21,432 nt of DNA from Bacteroidota bacterium (GTDB lineage: Bacteria > Bacteroidota > Bacteroidia > Chitinophagales > Chitinophagaceae). Within the stretch, counting starts at the first letter, position 1, and the number at the start of each line of letters is the position of its first letter. Below, one piece after another: positions 1-6,978 of the stretch. The position numbers and the translations under genes are program-made. The notes beneath the pieces are model-generated. The model was not told where the DNA came from and did no database searches. It saw only the letters and a list, made by a program, of their open reading frames with translations. Location of the stretch: contig JAFAFV010000009.1 of assembly GCA_023423285.1 (NCBI GenBank), positions 1-21,432 on the forward strand, read 5' to 3'.

Positions 1-373
1 GAGCAACTGTTTCTGAAACGAAACGTGCGGGTATACAAATGATGTTAGCATTATTGTGCTTACGGGCAAGAGAGGCAATTTCATCATCCCAGCAAAGCGC
101 TGCACGAACGCCCTGGTGCTTGTTGGCGGTGATGCACACACCATTACCGCTGCCGCAAACCAATATGCCAAAAGCATAATTGCCACCTTCCACGGCTTTG
201 GCTACCGGGTGGGCAAAGTCTGGGTAATCGGCAGAATCGGCACTATGGGTTCCAAAATCTTCAAATGTCAAATCTTTGCCTTCCAGATAAGAAATGATGT
301 GCTCCTTCCATTCATACCCGGCATGGTCGCTTCCGATAGCGATGGGTTTGCTAAGGTCAAAAACAGGTTCCAT
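1..373 (-). CDS. rpiB: Ribose-5-phosphate isomerase B (3' end beyond window)
   Basis: Cytosolic isomerase interconverting ribose 5-phosphate and ribulose 5-phosphate in the pentose phosphate pathway (RpiB/LacAB family). The window shows the first 124 residues; the C-terminus lies left of base 1. Visible hallmarks are the N-terminal GSDHAGY (D16, H17), the catalytic loop CGSGNG with C73 followed by ITANK, and the KHNNAN segment with H106. The C73 to H106 spacing of 33 matches C66 to H99 of the E. coli enzyme. The ATG at 373 is chosen because it gives the usual short N-terminus; another ATG at 378 is out of frame. The start lies 18 bases after the tatC stop, so the two are probably co-transcribed. 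Family assignment is firm; the phosphate-binding C-terminal arginine cannot be checked here. Confidence 0.95.
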   Translation of the reverse strand, partial: MEPVFDLSKPIAIGSDHAGYEWKEHIISYLEGKDLTFEDFGTHSADSADYPDFAHPVAKAVEGGNYAFGILVCGSGNGVCITANKHQGVRAALCWDDEIASLARKHNNANIICIPARFVSETVA

Positions 374-391
374 TGCATAAAATTTAAAAGG

Positions 392-1255
392 TTAACTCCA
401 TTCCTGCACTTCTAATGTTTCTTCGTGTTTTTTACCAGCTTTTTTTGCAAGATTGATGCTGATCTCAAATAATATATACAAAGGTAAGGTTACCAGGGCA
501 AGGCTCACAGGATCTGTTGTAGGCGTAATGATGGCTGCTACAATTAAAATGACAACAAATGCGTGCCTGCGGTATTTTTTTAAGAATGCTGCTGTAATAA
601 TTCCTGCTTTAGCAAGCAATAAAATGAGTAAGGGCATTTGAAAGAGTAACCCGATGCCAACCGTTGTGTACACCATATTATCAAGGTAATTTGAAAAAGT
701 AGGCCTTATTTCAATTGCATCGCTCAGTTTATAGGTAGCATAAAAATTCACCATAAATGGTGTAAGGATAAAATAACCAAAAGCACATCCAATAAAAAAC
801 AACAACGAAACCCAGAAAATGATGCCGTTTGAAGACCTCTTTTCTTTTTCAGATAAGGCTGGTTTTACAAACTTCCAAATTTCCCAGAATACGAAAGGGA
901 AAGCTGCTATCATACCTCCCGTAAATGCTATGGTAAAGGTGGCCATGAATTGTGAGGCCATTTGTGTTTCCTGAAACTTAACATCGGTAAATTTAAAGCA
1001 TAAGGAGTCCATGCGTATGATCTCTCCTAACTTGCAAAACCATTTTACCGTAACAAAATCAGGCTTTGTAGGCCCCATGATGATCTTATCAGTAATATCA
1101 CGAATAAATATGAAAAACACAATAGCTCCAACTACAATAGCAATTGCTGAGCGTATCAAATGCCAGCGTAGAACTTCCAGGTGATCTATAAACGACATCT
1201 CATCGGCTCCGCCAGATCCCTGTTTACGCTTTTCAAAAAAATCCATTATCGCCAT
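392..1255 (-). CDS. tatC: Sec-independent (Tat) protein translocase subunit TatC
   Basis: Polytopic inner-membrane core of the twin-arginine translocase, which recognises RR signal peptides and exports folded proteins. It has 287 residues. The cytoplasmic N-terminus carries the family motif HLEVLRWHL (residues 25-33), and six hydrophobic segments lie at about 35-52, 103-125, 144-166, 194-214, 217-228 and 230-268. The C-terminal signature TPTTDP (244-249) is followed by the PLYILFE segment. The first periplasmic loop (about 53-100) is long and contains three cysteines or near-cysteine contexts, which is usual for Bacteroidota. The intramembrane acidic residue (E170 in E. coli) appears to be Q206 in GLLFQMPLL. 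No tatA/tatB lies nearby. The start could also be M4. rpiB follows in the same direction. Confidence 0.95.
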   Translation of the reverse strand: MAIMDFFEKRKQGSGGADEMSFIDHLEVLRWHLIRSAIAIVVGAIVFFIFIRDITDKIIMGPTKPDFVTVKWFCKLGEIIRMDSLCFKFTDVKFQETQMASQFMATFTIAFTGGMIAAFPFVFWEIWKFVKPALSEKEKRSSNGIIFWVSLLFFIGCAFGYFILTPFMVNFYATYKLSDAIEIRPTFSNYLDNMVYTTVGIGLLFQMPLLILLLAKAGIITAAFLKKYRRHAFVVILIVAAIITPTTDPVSLALVTLPLYILFEISINLAKKAGKKHEETLEVQEWS

Positions 1256-1272
1256 AACAATTTATAAGAACG

Positions 1273-1280
1273 CAAATATA
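1273..1280 (-). promoter_or_regulatory. Probable −7 promoter box for tatC
   Basis: Read on the minus strand this is TATATTTG, an exact match to the Bacteroidota −7 consensus TAnnTTTG. It sits 17 bases upstream of the tatC ATG, predicting a very short leader of roughly 10 bases. No clear TTTG −33 box is seen at the expected 19-21 base spacing, so the call rests on one element. Confidence 0.45.
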
Positions 1281-1442
1281 ATGTTGAATTTGTGTAGTTA
1301 AGTGAATGGCAGCAAATAAAGGCTTCAGAAATTCACAATCTGTTGTGTTTATGGTATCGCCACCACTGAAATACCTATTTAAAAATTAAATCTTATTATT
1401 ATGGCAACGAGACGAATTTCGGGCGAATGATTTCCTAGACCT

Positions 1443-1982
1443 TTATATGGCTTTATGTTTATTATCCGGCTTCTCCTGTTCATTTTTATCCTTATCGTAC
1501 TTTATAAAAGTAAGATGCCCTTCGCCCTCCACATAAGCATTTTTTACTTCACTAATGTCTTCTATACCGTTTTCTCTCAGGCTGGCAATCAGTTCTTCTT
1601 TGGTCAATAGTTCTTTTCTCATGTTCCTGTGCAGCATTTTTCCACTGCGGATGATTGGTACGGAAGAATGCGTAAAAATTTTTTGAAAAAACTTAACCCG
1701 GTAAGCCAACTGATTCACCCCATAGTTGCACAGCACAAAAGAAAGCATCATGATGATGCCATCGCCAATAGTAGTAAAATCTCCCAGCGCTTGTGAAGCA
1801 GCCTCTGCAAGCAGCAGGATGAATACAAGATCCATTGATCCCAGCTCAGCAGCAGTTCTTCGCGGCAGAACTCTAAACAGAAGCAGGATAAAAAAGTATA
1901 AAATAAAACCCCGGGCAATAAGTTCTAAAACGGGGTATTCAGGCACAAAAACATCCGGCCAGTTACGTGGTAGTATTTTCAT
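1443..1982 (-). CDS. DUF421 / YetF-family membrane protein
   Basis: A 179-residue inner-membrane protein of the DUF421 (YetF/YcaP/YrbG-like) family. Three hydrophobic segments lie at about 17-37, 51-68 and 73-95. A soluble YetF-type domain follows, with the typical pattern IIRSGKML, LLTKEELIASLRENGI (125-140) and a closing strand around HLTFIKY (156-162). The RxxAxxLxxxDLVFxLLLxE-like run between helices 1 and 2 is also typical. The C-terminal 20 residues are highly charged (KDKNEQEKPDNK) and probably disordered. The molecular function of the family is poorly known; some members have been linked to spore or envelope traits in other phyla, which cannot be carried over. It has its own transcription unit: 187 bases separate it from tatC and 249 from uxuA. 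Confidence 0.88.
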   Translation of the reverse strand: MKILPRNWPDVFVPEYPVLELIARGFILYFFILLLFRVLPRRTAAELGSMDLVFILLLAEAASQALGDFTTIGDGIIMMLSFVLCNYGVNQLAYRVKFFQKIFTHSSVPIIRSGKMLHRNMRKELLTKEELIASLRENGIEDISEVKNAYVEGEGHLTFIKYDKDKNEQEKPDNKHKAI

Positions 1983-2231
1983 AAAATAAATTCATCAATT
2001 ACCAAGCCATACTCAGTCGGTTGAAACATCTTACTTACGGATAAATATGTTTACCAAAACATTATTTTCGCAAAACATAAGCAATAGGCAGAAGGAACTT
2101 GTGTTATAAACAACTTTTCATAATAATTGTAATAAACCCGATAATCAGCGAGATTAGTCGAAGCCGATCACTATTGGGCTCCTATCTACCATTAGGCAGG
2201 CAGGCTATTAAAACCATAAAAACAACATAAC

Positions 2232-3407
2232 ATGAATAGCGGGATGACATATACCATGCGCTGGTTTGGCCCCAACGACCCGGTGCCGCTGGCACACATC
2301 AGGCAGGCGGGCTGCACAGGCGTGATAACGGCTCTGCACCACATTCCCGTGGGTGACGTATGGACCATCGAAGAGATCAGCAAAAGAAAAGAAACAGTTG
2401 AAGCCGCAGGCCTTAGCTGGGAGGTGGTAGAAAGCCTTCCTGTGCATGAAGACATAAAAAAACAAAGCGGCAATTATTTAAAATACATTGAACACTATAA
2501 ACAAAGCCTGAAAAACCTGGGAGCGTGCGGACTGAAAGTAGTTACCTACAATTTTATGCCTGTGTTTGACTGGATACGCACGGATGTAAATTACACGCTA
2601 CCCGATGGAAGTAAGGCCCTTTTATTTGAAAAAGACGCCTTTATTGCTTTTGATATGTGGTTGCTGCAACGCCCAGGCGCCGAAAATGATTATACGCCTG
2701 AAGAATTGCAAAAAGCCAAAACCAGGTTTGATCTTTTTACTGAAGAACAGAAGCAATCGCTTTTTAAAAATGTGTTATTAAGCTTGCCCGGAACAGATGA
2801 AGCCTTTACACCCGAAGGCGTATTAAAAGCACTGGAAACATACGCCGGCATTAATGAATCCAAATTAAGAGAGCACCTGTTTTACTTCCTGCAACAGATC
2901 ATTCCCGCGGCAGAGCAATCAGGCATTAAAATGGCCATTCACCCCGACGATCCGCCTTTTTCAATACTTGGGCTGCCGCGGGTTGTAAAAACTGAAGCCG
3001 ATGCTGCAGGAATTATCAACGCAGTGCCATCCCCTTCAAACGGGTTGTGTTTTTGCACGGGCTCGTACGGCGTGCGCGAAGACAACGACCTGCCCGGTAT
3101 GATGAAGCGCTTGGGTGAGCATGTGCATTTTCTGCACCTGCGCAGCACAAAAAGAATACCTGGCGGCAACTTTTTTGAAGCGGATCATTTAACAGGCGAT
3201 GTAGATATGTATGAGGTAATCAAAGAAGCGCTGTTGCACATGCAAAACCACGGTATTTCCATCCCCATGCGGCCCGACCATGGCCATGCCATGCTGGATG
3301 ACCTTACCAAAAAAACTTACCCGGGCTATACTGCTATCGGCAGGCTGAAAGGTTTGGCTGAATTAAGAGGCCTGGAAATGGGCATCATGCGCAGCATGCA
3401 TCAATAA
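2232..3407 (+). CDS. uxuA: Mannonate dehydratase
   Basis: Converts D-mannonate to 2-keto-3-deoxy-D-gluconate in glucuronate catabolism. The protein has 391 residues, the usual UxuA length, and aligns along its whole length with E. coli UxuA by eye. Shared runs include RWFGPNDPV (10-18), VITALHHIPVG (31-41), YNFMPVFDW (106-114), LPDGSKAL, RPGAENDYT and NPGY-type KTYPGYTAIGRLKGLAE near the end. Metal-site candidates are H237 (AIHPDDPP), C275 (FCTGSYG), H302 (LHLRS) and D349 (MRPDHGH), all present. The ATG at 2232 was taken, but the ATG at 2244 would fit equally well with the E. coli start. No uxuB, uxaC or regulator is adjacent, so it is an isolated gene here. Its end overlaps the convergent hydrolase gene by 7 bases. 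Confidence 0.96.
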   Translation: MNSGMTYTMRWFGPNDPVPLAHIRQAGCTGVITALHHIPVGDVWTIEEISKRKETVEAAGLSWEVVESLPVHEDIKKQSGNYLKYIEHYKQSLKNLGACGLKVVTYNFMPVFDWIRTDVNYTLPDGSKALLFEKDAFIAFDMWLLQRPGAENDYTPEELQKAKTRFDLFTEEQKQSLFKNVLLSLPGTDEAFTPEGVLKALETYAGINESKLREHLFYFLQQIIPAAEQSGIKMAIHPDDPPFSILGLPRVVKTEADAAGIINAVPSPSNGLCFCTGSYGVREDNDLPGMMKRLGEHVHFLHLRSTKRIPGGNFFEADHLTGDVDMYEVIKEALLHMQNHGISIPMRPDHGHAMLDDLTKKTYPGYTAIGRLKGLAELRGLEMGIMRSMHQ

Positions 3408-4051
3408 CCATCTGCCCGTACAAAAGGATTGGTTTTCTTTTCAAAACCAATACTGGTGCCGCCGCCATGGCCAGGGTACACTTTTGTGGCATCCGGCAGG
3501 GTATACAATTTTGTTTGAATAGATCGTTCGAGTTCTTCAAAATTGCCACCCGGCAAATCGGTGCGGCCAATGCTACCACTGAAGAGCACATCGCCACTGA
3601 TCAAAAAACCATCTCTTTCGCAGTAAAACGAAAGGCTGGCCGGCGAGTGGCCTGGCGTTAGCAATACTTTCAGTTCATCATCACCAATTTTTATAGTATC
3701 GCCTTCATTTAAGTAAATCATTTCACCGGTGTAATTATTAAAAGGCAGGCCGTACATCTCTGCAGATTTTGGTGCAAAGCTCAAAACCAGTTTTTCCGTT
3801 TCATGCAGGTGTAACGGCAGGTTCCAGGTTTGAGAAACGAATTTATTACCAAACACATGGTCTAAATGACAATGCGTGTTGATCAGGTAAACCGGTGTTA
3901 ACTTTTTTTCTTCAATGAAGGCCTTTAGCTGGCGCTCTTCATTCTCGTAATAACAACCCGGATCAATGATGGCGCATTGCCCCTGTTCGTTATAAAGCAC
4001 GTACGTATTTTCCTGTATGGGGTTAAATTCAAAGCAACGGATGGATAACAT
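3401..4051 (-). CDS. Metallo-beta-lactamase-fold hydrolase (glyoxalase II-like, YcbL type)
   Basis: A 216-residue cytosolic protein of the MBL superfamily, short glyoxalase II-like subgroup. The zinc-binding motif THCHLDH gives H60, H62, D64 and H65. The remaining ligands are H135 (TPGHSPAS), D154 (ISGDVLF) and H195 (VYPGHGGGT). The GRTDLPGG loop (162-169) is typical of YcbL-like members and replaces the longer substrate-binding C-terminal domain of true glyoxalase II, so hydroxyacylglutathione activity is uncertain. The likely reaction is thioester or related hydrolysis; the substrate is unknown. It is transcribed divergently from the DUF5686 gene, with 74 bases between the two start codons, and its 3' end overlaps uxuA by 7 bases. 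Confidence 0.92.
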   Translation of the reverse strand: MLSIRCFEFNPIQENTYVLYNEQGQCAIIDPGCYYENEERQLKAFIEEKKLTPVYLINTHCHLDHVFGNKFVSQTWNLPLHLHETEKLVLSFAPKSAEMYGLPFNNYTGEMIYLNEGDTIKIGDDELKVLLTPGHSPASLSFYCERDGFLISGDVLFSGSIGRTDLPGGNFEELERSIQTKLYTLPDATKVYPGHGGGTSIGFEKKTNPFVRADGY

Positions 4052-4082
4052 GCTACTTCTATTAAGTTTTTTATAAGAAATA

Positions 4083-4090
4083 CAAATATA
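4083..4090 (-). promoter_or_regulatory. Probable −7 promoter box for the MBL hydrolase gene
   Basis: The minus-strand reading TATATTTG matches TAnnTTTG exactly and is the same octamer found upstream of tatC. It lies 31 bases upstream of the hydrolase ATG. A −33 TTTG at 19-21 bases is not evident. Confidence 0.5.
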
Positions 4091-4110
4091 TCAACAATAA
4101 AAATCTCCCT

Positions 4111-4118
4111 TAGTTTTG
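4111..4118 (+). promoter_or_regulatory. Possible −7 promoter box immediately before the DUF5686 gene
   Basis: TAGTTTTG matches TAnnTTTG exactly and ends 7 bases before the ATG at 4126. Its first three bases are an in-frame TAG, so translation cannot begin further upstream. If the box is used, the transcript would be leaderless or nearly so. No convincing −33 element is seen. Confidence 0.35.
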
Positions 4119-4125
4119 CTGCTTC

Positions 4126-6594
4126 ATGAGATGCGCCGTATTTATATGCCTGCTTACATTGCTAACTGTTACCAACAGTGCGGCGCAAAAAACCATTAGC
4201 GGCATCGTAAAGGATGCTCACAGCGATGAGCCGGTGCCATTTGTTTCCATACAGTTTAAAGGCACGCAAAGAGGAGCGGTTTCAGATACCGCAGGGCGCT
4301 TTACCTTTACGGTGGCACAATGGCCTGCTGATACGCTTGTATTTACCCGCGTAGGATTTCAAACCTATTACCTGGTCATTCCAAAAGATTCTTCGGAACT
4401 GAACGTGGCCGTGCCGATGGAACGTGGCACTTTTAACGAAACCGTGGTGGTAAAAAGCCAAAAAATTGACAGAGGCCTCTGGCTTTGGAAAAAAGTAGTG
4501 GAACACAAACCTGTAAATAACCGCTATAAGTACGATAATTTTTCTTACGAATTGTATAACAAACTGCAGGTTGATCTGAAGAACTTTAACAGCCTGAAAC
4601 GTGTTTCCAGAATCAAACCTTTCCGGCCGATTAATAAGCTAATCATGCAAAACATTGATACGCTGGAAGGCGTAGAAATATTGCCCACCTATCTTACCGA
4701 ATCGCTCTCAAATTATTACTACCAGAAAAAACCACTCAAACGCCGCGAAGAAATTAAAGCTGTGAATACCAATGGTGTGAAAAACGAAAGCATGGTAAAG
4801 TTTCTGGGCGGCATGGACCAGGTGTTTAACATCTACAACAATTACATCAATGTATTCGATAAAGAATTCATCAGCCCTATTAGTGATAATGGTGATTTTT
4901 ACTATAAATATTTTGTAACAGATACGCAGCAAATCGGTGACAGCCGCTATTTTCGCCTGCTGTTTACACCGCGCCGCACCGGCATGAACACTTTTAATGG
5001 CGACTGTTGGATACATGCCGGCACTTTTGGAGTGTATAAAGTAAATCTGTTTCTTGACAAAACTGCCGATGTGAACTTTATGGAAAAGTTCAGTTTTGTG
5101 CAGGAGTTTAAAAGGCTGAGCGCGGGCGATTGGTTTGTTGCCAGAGAAAAAATGGTAGTAGATGTATCGCCTGTGGGCAATAAAACGCCAGGCGTAATTG
5201 GGCATAAGACGGCAACTTACCGGAATATTATTGTAAACGATAGTTCTGTAACTCAAAAACTACTGGAAAATAAAGAACAGGAAGAAATAAAAGTGTTGCC
5301 CGGTGCCGACCAGAAAGACATCGTTTTTTGGGACACCGCACGCCATGAAAGCCTCAGCCACTCGGAGCGCGGCATCATTAGAATGATTGATACGCTGATC
5401 AACACGCCCAGCTATCAAAAAATTACAAAGCAGGTGGTATTTTTAACCACGGGTTATATAGATGTGGGCAATGTGCAGCTTGGCTCGGCATTTAACTGGT
5501 TTTCGGGAAATTACTGGGAAGGTTTCAGAACACGGTTTGATGTGGCCAGTAACAAACATTTTAATAAAAAATTCAGGTGGCACACTTACCTTGCCTATGG
5601 CTTTAAGGATAAAAAACTAAAAGGTGAAGCCGAACTGTTTTATTTACCCAAAAGGGACCCGCGGCGGTATTGGTATTTAGGCTACCAAAACGACCTGGAT
5701 TTTGGCCAGAACTACTACGGCGAAATTTCGCAGGACAATATTTTTGCCTTTGCCATCAGAAAACCGGGCATTCCGCGCCGGTACATGAACCTTGAGCAAA
5801 CGCAATTTGAATTTTTTAATGAACTTAGATGGGGCTTTTCCACGCTTGCCGCGGTTGCCAATAAAACTTACACGCCTTTAATGGGGTTGTTACCTGCAGA
5901 AATTTTTAGCCAAGATCTTAAACGCCTTACCAGCACTGAATTTTCTTTGCGGTTGCGGTTTGCATTTCAGGAAAAATTTATTGAGTCACAGTTTTTTCGC
6001 ACCAGCCTGGGCAGCCCATACCCCGTAATTGAAGCAACCGTAACGCAGGGCGTAAAGGGAATTTTAAACAGTCGTTACAATTACACTAAATTGCTGGCCA
6101 GTGTATCAGACTATGTTCCAACACCGCCGTTTGGCGCCATTTCATACCAGGCCTATACGGGCCGCAGTTTTGGCATATTGCCCTATACTTTTTTAGATAT
6201 GGCACCAGGCAACGATCTGTATTATTATAACAAATACGCTTTCAACCTGATGCACCGGTTTGAATACTTGCACGACAGGTTTGCAGGTTTAAATTATGAG
6301 CATAATATTGGCAACGGCATTTTCAGATTGCTGCCGCGGCTTAAGTTCAGGCAGTTTTATACTGTAAAAGCGTTGTGGGGGCAGCTTTCTGATGCCAATA
6401 AAACCCTGAACCTGAAAGAGGAGTATGCATTTCAAACTCTTCACAGCAAAGCCTATCTGGAAGTTGGTACTGGTGTAGATAATATATTAAGATTCTTCAG
6501 AGTGGATTTTGTATGGAGGGTTTTACCAAAAACCGGCGCTTACAATCCCGTGAAAGATTTTGGCATTTTTGCCAGCATCAGGCTGAACCTTTAA
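4126..6594 (+). CDS. DUF5686 outer-membrane protein with carboxypeptidase-regulatory-like domain
   Basis: An 822-residue predicted outer-membrane barrel. It starts with a signal peptide (hydrophobic 4-17, likely cleavage near SAAQ at 19-21). A CNA/carboxypeptidase-regulatory-like beta-sandwich domain follows at about 22-110 (TISGIVKDAHSDEPVPFVSI). The remainder is rich in alternating aromatic beta-strands ending FGIFASIRLNL, as in the DUF5686 family. No TonB plug is seen, so this is not a classical TonB-dependent transporter. The role of the family is not established. The start is fixed by an in-frame TAG at 4111 and the absence of any other start codon between. The stop overlaps the convergent SemiSWEET gene by 4 bases. 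It is divergent from the MBL hydrolase gene. Confidence 0.88.
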   Translation: MRCAVFICLLTLLTVTNSAAQKTISGIVKDAHSDEPVPFVSIQFKGTQRGAVSDTAGRFTFTVAQWPADTLVFTRVGFQTYYLVIPKDSSELNVAVPMERGTFNETVVVKSQKIDRGLWLWKKVVEHKPVNNRYKYDNFSYELYNKLQVDLKNFNSLKRVSRIKPFRPINKLIMQNIDTLEGVEILPTYLTESLSNYYYQKKPLKRREEIKAVNTNGVKNESMVKFLGGMDQVFNIYNNYINVFDKEFISPISDNGDFYYKYFVTDTQQIGDSRYFRLLFTPRRTGMNTFNGDCWIHAGTFGVYKVNLFLDKTADVNFMEKFSFVQEFKRLSAGDWFVAREKMVVDVSPVGNKTPGVIGHKTATYRNIIVNDSSVTQKLLENKEQEEIKVLPGADQKDIVFWDTARHESLSHSERGIIRMIDTLINTPSYQKITKQVVFLTTGYIDVGNVQLGSAFNWFSGNYWEGFRTRFDVASNKHFNKKFRWHTYLAYGFKDKKLKGEAELFYLPKRDPRRYWYLGYQNDLDFGQNYYGEISQDNIFAFAIRKPGIPRRYMNLEQTQFEFFNELRWGFSTLAAVANKTYTPLMGLLPAEIFSQDLKRLTSTEFSLRLRFAFQEKFIESQFFRTSLGSPYPVIEATVTQGVKGILNSRYNYTKLLASVSDYVPTPPFGAISYQAYTGRSFGILPYTFLDMAPGNDLYYYNKYAFNLMHRFEYLHDRFAGLNYEHNIGNGIFRLLPRLKFRQFYTVKALWGQLSDANKTLNLKEEYAFQTLHSKAYLEVGTGVDNILRFFRVDFVWRVLPKTGAYNPVKDFGIFASIRLNL

Positions 6595-6872
6595 TTTTTT
6601 GAATTGCTCATATGGCGGCGGCCGTATTTCAGTTTAAAAAATATCATTGTGAGCGACATTGCAAGCACTACTGCATTAGTTAATATAATCACATTATCAT
6701 TCCTTAGCGCCCCGTATACAATCCACATTACCTCATTTACGGCGGCTATAATAAACATATTCAGAGACACATCTCTGGCCGACTTTTCTTTATAGGTTTT
6801 TAAAACCTGTGGCAGAAAGGTGAGGGTAGTAATAAATCCCGCCGAGTATCCTAGTATATCTACATAATTCAT
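6591..6872 (-). CDS. SemiSWEET-type sugar transporter (PQ-loop, MtN3/saliva family)
   Basis: A 93-residue inner-membrane protein with three hydrophobic helices at about 5-22, 38-56 and 60-80, the size and topology of bacterial SemiSWEETs. These work as homodimers moving sugars such as sucrose or glucose by facilitated diffusion. The PQ motif is P21-Q22 in LTFLPQVLKTY, followed by KSARDVS. Helix 2 carries the W50xxYG motif, and helix 3 begins with the conserved asparagine N66 (ILTNAVVL). The C-terminus is basic and cytosolic-looking. The gene is divergent from the OmpA-like gene, and its stop overlaps the DUF5686 stop region by 4 bases. Substrate cannot be read from the sequence. Confidence 0.92.
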   Translation of the reverse strand: MNYVDILGYSAGFITTLTFLPQVLKTYKEKSARDVSLNMFIIAAVNEVMWIVYGALRNDNVIILTNAVVLAMSLTMIFFKLKYGRRHMSNSKN

Positions 6873-6908
6873 TTTTTAACAGAATTTAACTTTTCGTAAA
6901 AGTATCAT

Positions 6909-6916
6909 TAACTTTG
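6909..6916 (+). promoter_or_regulatory. Probable −7 promoter box for the OmpA-like gene
   Basis: TAACTTTG matches TAnnTTTG exactly and lies 62 bases before the ATG at 6979, giving a leader of about 55 bases that is very AT-rich. The −33 element is not clear. Confidence 0.45.
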
Positions 6917-6919
6917 GCA

Positions 6920-6927
6920 CAAATTTA
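6920..6927 (-). promoter_or_regulatory. Possible −7 promoter box for the SemiSWEET gene
   Basis: The minus-strand reading TAAATTTG matches TAnnTTTG exactly, 47 bases upstream of the SemiSWEET ATG. Only three bases separate it from the opposing box of the OmpA-like gene. A TTTG exists on the minus strand at 6955-6958, but its spacing of 27 is longer than the usual 19-21. Confidence 0.35.
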
Positions 6928-6978
6928 GATTACACTCTAAATATTTCCATATAATCAAATAAGCTAAATTTTTATTTT

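Noticed and set aside
1256..1442. Gap between tatC and DUF421, with a GGTAT/ATACC inverted repeat
   Set aside because: A 5-base stem with a 13-base loop and no T tract is too weak to call a terminator; apart from the tatC −7 box nothing is seen.
1983..2231. Gap between DUF421 and uxuA, with a small ATGTTT/AAACAT hairpin at 2047-2062
   Set aside because: The stem is AT-rich, not followed by a T run, and not near a stop codon. No tRNA, small RNA or exact −7 box was found in this 249-base stretch.
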